A DNA stretch of 64,000 bases, taken from contig JBBHKE010001774.1 of the NCBI GenBank assembly GCA_037447655.1, forward strand, positions 1-64,000, read 5' to 3'. Below are positions 46,976-58,900 of this stretch, one piece after another. The stretch comes from Zygnema cylindricum. Taxonomy: Eukaryota; Streptophyta; Zygnematophyceae; Zygnematales; Zygnemataceae. A program made the translations under genes and the position numbers. Within the stretch, counting starts at the first letter, position 1. Every line of letters begins with the position of its first letter. The notes below the pieces were generated by a model. That model ran no database searches, was not told the origin of the DNA, and saw only the letters and a program-made list of their open reading frames with translations.

Positions 46976-49900
46976 GTGTGTATCTTGTGTGAAATAATTC
47001 ATTCTTTTTTGGGGACAACATGCTTTGTGCTTAGTGGGGCGTGATTGCAATTTTTTTTGGTTACTTTATTGAATAGAAAGTTATCTGTCTAATGGCATTC
47101 ATATCGTTAGAAGAAATTGCAGTGCCTGATTTCATGTATTTACTTCAAAAATTTTAGCCATGGACTCCATTTTAGGTGTACATGAAGAGCATGGCGATAA
47201 ATTTCCTCCGCTAGATGCCATTGTGATGTGAGTAGGTGTTGTGAAGTCATGCTGTTTACTTTAAGCATTCGGCAGCTTTTGAAGTTGGTAGCGTAAATGA
47301 AACAATCAAAGTGCCAATTAACACAGATACTGAACATCTTTGACAACGATTATCAAAATATTGTCAACACTGAGATGTTTGGTTCGAGTATCACAAAACA
47401 TGTATTGTATAATAACTCTTTCAGTGTTTATAATTCCCATTCACTTGACGTTGGCTAGTATCTGGCTGACTGGCAGGAGAAGTTCCTTAGAACTTGGACA
47501 TTTTTTTTTTTGTTGCTGCTTACTATTTGTATCCACTTGTGTCAAGATAGGATGTCTAGTTATGCTGAGAGGAACCTTTTCACGAATAGGAGTCCATTCT
47601 GGTACCTTTATCCCCAATGATGTAACTGGCACAAGAACATTCCATGGTCAGTTGTCAATCAAACTTCTGCTGCGATGGTAGACAATACCGTTTTTTATGC
47701 CTATATCTTGCAGATTTGGGAAAAACTGGGAAATCTCTCTGTTTCTTCATCACCGACTGAAAATCCAGAGGAGAGCCTGATAGCATCAACAGCACAGGCG
47801 GCTGTTGACGGGGCTCCTCCTCCCACACGTGTGGGCTTTATAGGCCTTGGAGCAATGGGAAGCGGTATGGCTGGAGCTCTGCTTAAAGCAGGAATGTCTG
47901 TTTGTGGCTATGATGTAAGTGGTGGACAGGAAATGTTGGTCTTTGGTTAGGATTTGGAATCCTGACCTGGTGAAATCTGACAAGAATGGCTTGGTAGTGA
48001 CCTCGTTACGCTACAAGTTGACGACTTTAAGGATAAACAAGAAATAGAAAAGGCTTATCAAGTTCCAAAGTGTATAAAGGCGTTGACAGAGTACTCTTGG
48101 GGATACAGGAGCTGGAAGTTGAGGCTGTTTTGGAGATTAGAAGCTAATTTGGCTGAATTTTTTTCTATTTTCATAAAATTTTGTCACCTGCTAGAAATAG
48201 ATCTTATCATTGTTAGTTATTTTCTTTTAATTTTCCACTCGTGCAGATAGCTTGAAGATTTGAATCCTTTCATATAACATCTTCAACGTCTTTCATCTTT
48301 CTTCTTCTTTCTTTTCTTTCATCTTTCTTCAACATCTTTCATGGTCTCTTTCAAGTTCTTTGCTGGAATGTCACTGAATTTACAGCTGTTTATTGACAGT
48401 ATTTAAGCAGTTTCGCCTTTCTTGCCAAACAAGTGAAAAGTAGTGATTTGTGAATCGTTACTCTAGCTATACATTCAGAACTGACCAGGATGCGGCCTTT
48501 TTGTTCTTTCATGTCAGATATATGAGCCAGCCATGGAAAAATTTCGGAAAGTTGGTGGATTTACTGCGACGAGTCCAGCAGAGGCTGCAAAAGGTACGTC
48601 AGAGGCCTCTTTTGTTGCATATGTGGTCAAGCAGAAACCTACATACTTGCTCCAATAGGCATGAATTGTTGAGAACAAATGGGTAAACATGAGCAACTGG
48701 GATCTTGAAGAGAATGGAAGTCTCCAGCTACAGCTCCTTATACCTGGATTAACTAAGCTAAAATGGGAAATTTTTGGCTTTATCGGCTTTAATTCCATGT
48801 GGAGCAACTGTCTGCATTTTTTTTTTTTTAGTTCAAATTCAGTTAAGTGCAGCAGAGTATGCAATGTGTCCACCGTCCAAGTCCTGTTTTCTGGGCGTGC
48901 CGGTGATATCAATGACTAAATGAAACAGACTATTTTCAGCGCTATAAGAGATGCTTGTCGAGGAGACTTCTAGACCCGTTTTATAGTATGCAGTTTCAGT
49001 TTCTTCGTTTAGCGTGATGAGCTCCTCATTTTGCGGTTTTTATCCAAGCTAGATGAAAAATGATAGCACACTTAGTCACTAGCACGATCAGTTCTGATTC
49101 GACACATCTGGGTGGCCTTGACTGCTGCAATCGTTTTCATAATTGATTGAGCAGGCCAGTGAGACGCTGACTTCCCAGGTTTTCTTCTTTCTTTCCAGCT
49201 CAGTTGTGTAAGTTGCCACGCATGTTCCACAGGTGCTGGAGTTTTGGTGCTCATGGTGGTCAATGCAGACCAGGCCGAGGATGTCCTCTTTGGTTCCGGC
49301 TCAGTTGTTTCAGGTTTGGACGAAATTGTCACCTTTGCCTTGGATCCTAGTGAGAGATAAAAGGCGGCTCCTCTATGGTTTTCCTGTAAAAATGCATGTT
49401 AAGTTCAAGAGCGAGGGCTATCTCTAAGTTAAAGCTTTTATTTTAAATCAGATGACCATCATCCTTATGATATAGAACTTGATTAAGTGGTCCGGCAGAT
49501 TGATTCAAAAGATTTTGGTTCAGGAATTTTTTCCTAACAGTGTCGTAGTTTATTAGCAAATTGAGTGAAGGTAGTGTTTGTCCTTTATCGCCATTTACTG
49601 CTTTCTCAGACATTATATTGCTAAAGGTTCTCATTTGAGACCTGGTATTTGTATGGAGAAAAAACAGAGCTGGAAGTAGGAGCTGTGGTGATATTATGCT
49701 CCACTGTGGCACCGGACTTTGTGCGCAAACTGGAGAAGCGTCTGATAGGTAATTCATCCATACTGAGTTAAAGGAGCTCCTACCTTTGTTTCGTGATTTC
49801 ATGGTCGAGTTTATTTGTTAATTTATTAATCATGTCTTACTGTATATTCTTTTGCAATTTCAGTGCATATCGAAGTTTCATTGTAATGTTGCAGTCGTAT

Positions 49901-52900
49901 CAGTTTCTGTAGGAAGTTTCTTTGCAATTTATGTTTCGATAAATCCAGTCCTCTTGCAGTCTGGCCTCCTGTTAAAACTGACTGCCATCCAGCAAGGGTG
50001 GTGCTTTTTAGTTTTTAAAAATATCAACGAACTTGAGTTATTGCTAAATCTTGGCTTCTTGTGCGAAACTCAGAGGAAAGGAAAGGACTACTATTGGTGG
50101 ATGCACCTGTTTCAGGGGGAGTGGCTCGGGCTGCAACTGGCTCACTGACAGTTAGTTCCTCATTCTTTACCTTTTAGTTATTTACAGGCTTTTACTCAAC
50201 TTGGCAGAAAATAACCCCGTCCACCACTATTAATTTGGCGTTTTTCATCAAGTTTGTGGTCGTGTTAATGATGCTTATACGCTAGTGTTTCTGTTTAGTT
50301 CAATTATGTGTGTTCCACTCAAACATATGTATGAAACAGATTCGCCCTTTCCACCATTCATAACCGAGAGACTGGCGCAGTTTATATGTCGTACAGATCA
50401 TACTAGCGGTGGTGAACTCACTGATCCTCTTGTAAGCTCAGGCAAATTATTTGAGCTGTGATAATGGTCAATGTCCTTGAGATCCTACGAGCCTCATAAA
50501 TATGCACAAACCAAGGGCTAACTGTTTTGCAGATCATGGCATCTGCCAGTAATGAGGCGTTTGCAAGGTCTGGTGCGGTTCTTAAAGGTTAGAAATTTCC
50601 GAAACCTAGGCAGTCTGGATAGTTTTCTTTGCAAAGACTTGATTTAGACTGAGTAAACAGGATACCTTTCACTTGTTTTTTCTTATGGTCTGTGGAGATG
50701 CCTGAAGAGTTCGTGATTCCGTTTTATATTTTCTCGCTGCTTGGCTCTATCTTTTTAGAGTTAAAGAGAAAATACCAAGCCTTGGCCACTGTTTGTATTG
50801 TGTAATGCAACGCCGGTATACATTGAAGGTTCCATCTTTTTAGGGCCAGATACTTCTAGGACGTGTTTGAAGATTAATGGCATAAGTCCAGGCATATCTT
50901 TCCTTGTCTCTGGTTGGTGTTCTTGCTTGTCAGCATTTGGGTTCTAAATTATTTTCAAACTACACAACTAGATGCTGACACTAGATGAGATGTGTTTTTA
51001 TTTAAATACTGTGGACAGGCATGGCGGAAAAGCTTTACATCATCTCTGGAGGAGTGGGCGCTGGCAGGTAATTTTTTCACTTTTTATTTGTTTCTTTTGA
51101 CTTTTAGGAGATCTTATTCTTGCCTATCTATGCTGGTTCTTACAGACCTCCTTTTAGCATTTTTGCTTGCAATTTCAGGACCCGTTTTTTTATGTCGAGG
51201 GTTGAATATTCACTTGCGTTTGTGTTGTGATTAACTTGTTATGATATGTGATTCCAACCAACAACTACGTACACTTTCCTTTCTTCACAAGAAAAAACAT
51301 GTAATGCTGAAGAATGCACGTGACTTGTTTTGCGTGTGTAATTCATGTTCTTATTTTTTGGTTCATCTGATCGTCTGCGTTTCCAATGCACAATATGTTG
51401 ACCCATCAAGAATTATCTTGCAGTCTGATTCCATATGGGTCCCATGGGCTGGGAAAATAAAATGGTGTATATCTGATTGTCATAGATACAAAAATAAAGG
51501 ACATTATACTGTAATACTTGTAAAAATTTAGAGCATTTGTTATGATATGCTAACAATAATAAATTTTTTAAACCATAGTCACTGCATTTTATTCATTTTT
51601 TTTTGCATTCGCGTTCGGCAAGACAAGAATCCATTTGCCAAAAATATTCGGCACTAGAGAATGATCTTTCCAATTTTTCTTCCGCAATATCTGCGAACAT
51701 CATCTTTTTGTTCCGCAGAGTATTTGGATGCTAAACTTTTGCTCCAGAAATTTGCTGCATAAGTTTCTGATGTCTATGTGGAACTACTTTGCTGAATTGT
51801 ATGCATAAGATGATTAATTGCGGTGATTTGAAGGTGACCTGCAGTTGTGTTCCCATGTGAGTGGTTTGCAGTTCCGTGAAGATGGTGAACCAGCTCCTGG
51901 CAGGAGTGCACATTGCAGCGGCCGCCGAGGCCGTCGCTTTGGGCGCAAGAGCTGGTCTCCACACGCGCCAGCTGTACGACATCATCACACATGCGGCAGG
52001 GAACTCATGGTGAGGGGTCCTCAACGCTCAGCAAGGAGAATGGAAATACTTTAGGAGGAAAGTAAAGCTTGATTAATGAACTATTGGATTTCAGTTATTT
52101 CTTCTTCTCTTCAAAAGCTTTAGTCGCATAGAATTCATGGTAAGTTCTCTGAAATTGTAATGTTATTACAGCTTTACGTGCTTGAGAAGCAGGTTTTTCG
52201 TCTTCTTCCCTGTCAAACTCATTTTTTGGCTAGTTTTGATTAACCGATTGTTCGCTGGAGCTTTGGTGTTAGAATGTAAATGGCTCTCTTTCTGCTGGCA
52301 GTCACTTGCTGAAAAGGTCGGGCTATGCAGTTTTTTATGGATGTGCAATAGCTGCTATCTACCAGGCGGCACTTTTCTACTTGCCATGTTGCTCGTATTT
52401 ATTCAACCATTTTTTTTTCTCCTTAGCGGTTGTTGGGAAGTTGGAAGGATATTTTCTGGTTAGCACTTACCTTTCATAAGCATTTAGTTTTCTTGTTCAT
52501 TTTAGATTCCATTTTTGGAATTTCCGTTTTTGGCTTCCTTTATGGACCTTATGACTATGGTGGCCCTGTGTGTTTCATTGTCACGGCAGGATGTTTGAAA
52601 ACCGCGTGCCACATATGCTGGATGGGGACTACACCCCACATTCTGCTTTGGCCATTTTTGTGAAAGATTTGGTAAATGTTGCACCTTAGCTGTGTGTTTA
52701 TGATCCTGCACTTGTCCCTTTCAGAGATGCTACAAGCGTGTTTCTTAAAGTTATCTTGACTCAATTCTATTTCCTTTAAAGTGTCGTATTGCCCAACAAT
52801 GTTTGTTACGAAGCTATTTGCTGCACCCTTAAAGGTTAATTCTCTAATCTTATAAATTGTTCCTTGTGGATATGTGCTCTCTACAGGCAATTGTGCTCGG

Positions 52901-55900
52901 ACAAGCGCAAGCTCTTTATTTTCCTCTCCCTTTAGCAGCCATGGCACATCAACAATTTTTGGCTGGTAGGCTGCTTCCACTGGCAGAAACTCTTTTCGTG
53001 TCTGATTCCTGAATTTCGTCTGCTCTCTTTGTTCTCCCACTCTCTTGTCCTTTGACATAATTTATCCTGTGATAAGGACTCCATCGTCTCCTTCAAGCCA
53101 TTCCGCTTTTCCTCGTTTTGTTCTCCCACTCTTTTGTCTTTTGGCATCATTGTCTCTGTTATGAGAACTTCATCTGTCTCCTTTAACCCATTCCCAGGCT
53201 TCCCGTATCAGTTATTTTCTCCGTGGTAAAGATGACAATGGTGTTTGCTGGTATATGAATGCAGGTGCTGCAGCAGGGTTTGGCAAAAAGGATGACGCTG
53301 GTGTTGTGAAGGTACTATCTTTCTCTGACTGATGGGAAACATACTTGAGTTCATCCTAATGTAACATTGACCCGTTTTCTAATTTGCCTTCAAAACACCT
53401 TCTAATTCCCATTTCCGCTTTGAGCCCAATGGCTTTCTATGCAGAGATGCTAATATTATGCCTAGATGTGTTATTCATGTGCACATTTCAATCGCTCAAA
53501 ATTATGAATCTTTCTTGTGAATATTGTCAAACTAGCAGCTGCTGTACAGACATGTTCTTTAAGCCATCTTTTGGTAGAGTAGCATCTAACTAAGTGAATA
53601 TACTGATGGCTTTTTTTCTGCAGATTTTTGAACTACTTACAGGAGTTTCTGTTGCTGCGCCAAAAGAAGAGGAGGCTCATTTTGTTCAAAATGTTAAATT
53701 AAAGCCTATTGATAAGGAGACAGTATTGCAGTCTCTACCACCAGAATGGCCTCACGATCCTGTCTCTGAGATTGCAGAGGTGGAGGGAAGTGGGAAGGCA
53801 GATGTTCTTATAGTGCTTGACGATGATCCAACTGGAACTCAAACAGTCCATGGTGTTTATGTATTGACTGAATGGTGAGCCGCAGCCGAAAGGGTAACTC
53901 AACAGATGGATGGTTTTTTGTATGGGAAATCATACATTTATTGAGCTCTGTGAGTTTATAATGCAGAAATGAGGTCCCTCTCTTAAGACAAAAAAAAGGA
54001 ATCTTGGTTTCCTCTAGTATCTCTCTCTAGCAGCACTACACTGCTCATCGTTATTAGTGTTAAAGATTTATTAGTGTTAATGCGAAATTAGAATTAACAA
54101 TACTAATTTAGTGCAAGGAGACGTGGCAGATTGTAGTCCCCGTCCTTAAATAATGTTGTTAACTCTATTTTGTGATTTTTGGTTAAAAAAAGTCGCGACC
54201 GAATTAGTGTTATTAACACTAATGACGATTAGCGGTGTAGTTATCACAGACTTAATCTGGTCTGAACGGACATGTGAGTGGCAGGAGTGTTGATTCTATA
54301 CAAGCGGAGATAGAGAAAAATCCAACCTGTTTCTTCATTCTAACCAACTCAAGGGCACTTCCTACAGAGGAGGTAGGCACAATGGCGTGGTTTGCTATAG
54401 AGGAAAATCAAGAATTAGCCTTAAGTGCGGGAGTAACTGGCTTTGCTTTATTGAAGCAATTACTTTGGCTTTGCATTGCTGACGTTGAGAGGCTGCCTAG
54501 AGTTATGGTGAAATGAGACCTGAAAAGAGAGGGCGTCGAAGGCAAGGTTTAAGATAATTTGCAACTTAATTTTTCCTGTGGGATAGCTGCAGTCTTCAGA
54601 GAATCTTGGTGGTAGGAAAAGTATGTCAATGATGTCTCACAAGTGACGAGGAAAGTCAATCACGTTGGTCTCTTGGTCCTTCAGATTAGTGTCTCGCTTT
54701 CCTGATTTACATTCTGGGTTCTACAATCAAACGAATGCTGTTCCTGGCTTTTATTTGCTAAACTGTCAAATTTTCTAGTTTCAGAGATTTCATTCACATG
54801 CGACATTGTCTTGGTGCCACTCTCTATTCTGGCGTAGTTTATGCTTGATATATCAATTTTCAGGAGGAATTTGTACTGGCAGATCTTACATGTACACTCC
54901 ATATTCCATCGTGGTCCTTCTGTGTCGCTGAGATCCTAACAAATCCTTTTTATCGTCAGTGTTGATCGCGGGTTTAGGTGGTATTTTCCTGTCTTGATTT
55001 GGGCAGGCTGCCGCTTTAACAAAGGAGATTTGCAGCAATGTGGCTGTGGCAGCAAAAAGGGCTGGAGACCGAGGTTTTACCATAGTTCTCCGCGGGGATT
55101 CCACACTACGGGGTCATTTTCCTCAGGTGGTGGATGAATATATCTTTACAGCTGTATATATCTGCTTAAAAACTAACTAGAATTAATTGCCGATCTTATC
55201 TATTTGGGACGAAATTCCCTTCTGCTTATTCAGAAAGTGATTCCTGTGTCTTAATGCTGCCACGAAAACATGTAGGGAGATTGGAAAATTTGGAAAACTG
55301 GACATGGGTTCATTGTATTTACTTCAGCTGTTTTAGGTGGATTTTTCTTATATGTATATTTTATGGGGTTTACAGGAGGTGGATGCCGCCGCTGAAGTGG
55401 TGGGAGATACTGATGCATGGCTATTATGCCCCTTCTTCCTCCAAGGTGGCCGCTATACGATTTCCGATATTCATTATGTTGCTGATGGGAACCTGTGAGT
55501 TTCACTCGACTTTAAGCTCTCAAGATGAAAACTCTTTTAAGTGTTAAGTGTATGGGCCTTCGTTAAGAAAGGCATAACCAAGCTTGTCACTCGTGCTTCT
55601 CACTTGGAAGGTGTGAATGCTTTGACTTGAATGCTGTAATTCTTGATGGTTAGGAGGGGATGAGTTTTCTTTTCCGCTACAATTTGAGGTTTGACAGAGG
55701 TGATCTAATTTGTATGTTGCTTTATTTTGTTCTCCATTTTGCTCTTTCTGTGTTGGTTGTTTGCCTTAGTCACTGCATGGGATTTCTTTCGCTGTTCTTT
55801 GCTGAACTAATAGCTGCATAAGTAGCTCAACGTCGTTTTCTTTTAACTTTTGTTTGCCTATGTCTGCAATCTGTTTAGCCTCCATGATTGCCTTCTGGAG

Positions 55901-58900
55901 TATGTAAGTGTGTGAGTGGGTACATGCGTCCAAGCTGAACCTTGTGTCTTGTTTTTCAGAACTTGAAAAAGACACAAAGAGAGATTTTGGGTGTTGTTTG
56001 CAGTTTAGTGCCTGCTGGAGAAACTGAATTTGCAAAAGATGCTGCGTTTGGGTACTCGGCCTCTGATCTCAAACAGGTATAGGATTCTCATCAGGACGCA
56101 TCTATCAGTAATTGTAGACAGAATTACCCAACATCTTATGCCTCCTTCGAATATCCTTAATTTGTACTTAGCTCCAGACTAGGCTTGCCATATTGCATTT
56201 GGTTTTATTTCACTGCTGTTGCTTTTGCATTTCAGATTGAGAATTTGCCTCTCAGCTTTGAAGAATTCTCGTTTTACTGTTTTGCAGTGGGTTGAGGAAA
56301 AAACACAGGGTAGAATCTTGTCTAAAGATGTTGCCTCAGTCTCCTTGGAGATAATTAGGAAAGGGGGCCCTGATGCAGTTGCAGAGAAACTTTGCAGTAT
56401 TCCAAAGGTGAGCCCCAAACAAACACTTGTCGTTCTCCACCACGTTTATCTTCAGATGCATCATGATCCCCACGGTTGTCATGATCATCAGAGTCCAGTA
56501 TCCTCTAGTTATTTCATTTTCTCCTTGGCGTGCAGCTTTATCCACTTTCTTTATAACAACGATTGCAGTTAACTTGATCTGATATTTTCTTGGAAAATAT
56601 TTGTAGTCACATCTGTCTGTTTCTGGTTTTTGCTTATTCACCTGTACTATGATTCCTTGAGTCTAAAACCTAACCTTCACACCTCGAGGTATACACACCG
56701 ATGTTGTGCAAATTCTCAGCTAAAGGACATCAGTAAGAGTAAATTCACATGCAAGGTTTCCGCTCACAGTGATGTACAGGACTAATTGTACCATGAGTAA
56801 ATGTGCCGTTGTCCCATAACCGCAAGTCAATCATGTTACTCAAAAGTCAGCGGGTGTGAATCTTTTGTAACACGTCACAGCATCCCGCTGGACCAAAACT
56901 TTTTTATCTGTTCCACTTTCAGGGATCTGTGTGCATTATTAATGCTGCAAGCGACAGAGACATGCGAGTGGTTGCAGCGGGCATGTTGCAGGTAAATTTT
57001 TCCATCCGAATTTATTCACCTGGGGTTGCACAAGAGGACTTGTTGCTTAAGCAACACTGTGACAATATAAAGATGCTTTATGTTTTCGTTCGCATAATGA
57101 TATTTGTGCCTTTTGATTGAGTTTATCTGCAGGCAGAGCTCAAAGGCAAGCGCTTTCTCTGTCGTACAGCTGCCTCATTCGTTTCAGCTCGTTTGGGCAT
57201 CATTGCCCAGCCACCTCTGGGACCTGCAAATGTTGGATTATCTCGAAGTACAGCAAGTTCACGTCATGGTGGACTCATTGTGGTGGGCTCATATGTTCCC
57301 AAGAGCAGCACTCAGGTGAGGCATTTGCATCCAAGAAGGCAATAAATCCCATGCTTTTCTGTTTCCGAAAGTATGCATTTAGACCTTGAGATAAAACTGC
57401 AAACACAGGAAGCTATCAAGGTTTTCACATGATTTAAAGGCATGAAAATGTCACGGTTTTTCTGCAAATAGAGAACTTTTTAGCAGGGTTTAGCATTTGG
57501 TCACATTTTTTGACTGCCTCAACATTTGGCGGTAAGACTGTTCTGTTTAATAGCACATGTTGGTCCTATCGCAGCTTATGTATGGCTGGGGAAAAAACAA
57601 GGCCTGGATGTGTTTTTCCGTAAATCCAGACGCTCTCTCAGCTTTGTACCATTTTGTAAACAGCTGTGCCCTTTTTGACAGATTTTTGTTGAATAATGTT
57701 TCTGACATCTATATGGGTGTCGTTGGCTAGTTCAGGTGGACTCTCTATTGGCCAAGCGAGGAGACAAACTCGAAACCATCATCGTGAGGGCCAACTCCTC
57801 TGCTCATTGGTTTTTACATTATTATGTTATGAACAAAGTGCTTTTGCAGTCAGGACCTGTTCCAGTTACGATTTTTCTGTCGTAAAAAATGTCAAGGGAG
57901 CTGACACTAGCTGGTTTTCCAGAGAATTTTGCCCGCTTTACCAGTTTCAAACTTCTTTTCGACAGAAGAAATCATTCTCAAACTTTTGTTGGCGCCAGTT
58001 GCCTGTCGATGTGGTGGCTGTGCGGAAAACGGTTTCTGTGCAATTTGTATTTCTGCAAAAAAAGGCCAGTCCAAAGGGAAAAGAAGGGACAAAGGCAATT
58101 TTGTACAAATTTGCCTGAAATCGCGGCAAAAAAATGTTCTGTCTCGCGAAAATGTTAATGTGGCCATAAATTATTTTTTTGACTTTTGCGATTTTTTGCA
58201 CAGCTGTATACAGCAGTCAGACGCAGAAAATTGTAATTGGCCCTCAGGCTCTTATTCTGTGACCTACAATGTTGTCAGTTTCAGATGCATCGACTTGGAA
58301 ATTTCCACAGGCGCACTTGAGGTTTTGGCGTTTATTATTGCTTTTAATGTTCTTATTTTGTCTAAAATGGCCTGATTTCCTCCAATGATGTGTCTTAGGA
58401 TCTTCTTCTCTGCCCTGGTTAGTTTACCTTCTCAGCTTTACAAAAAATCTTTGTTAAGCCATATTTGTCGATGTACAGGCCTGCTTTAAACAGCTGACAA
58501 TGACCTCCATTTGGCAATGAAATCAGAAGTAGTCTCTCTTTGATGCATCCTTTCTCGAGTTTTTTCATCTGAATGTTTTCATGTGGGGCTTAACTCTTGC
58601 AGGTAAATGCGGAGGCTGTCATTTCTGACGATACTGCGGTTCGGGAGGCCGAAATTGTGAGAGTCACAGACGCAGCAGATAAAGCTTTAGCAGTGGGACG
58701 TGACACACTGGTGGTAACGAGCCGCAAGCTTCTAACAGGAAATAGTAAGTGGTTATTTTGGCCTCGTTGTATCAAACACTTCATTTTTAATTCGGCTGTG
58801 GCCTACTTTTTTGCTCGCTGTCACTTTAACACGATTTTTATGAGTGAGACAGAAAGGGTGTATTATCTGAATGACCTGCATGGGGGCAATGTTGCTCATT

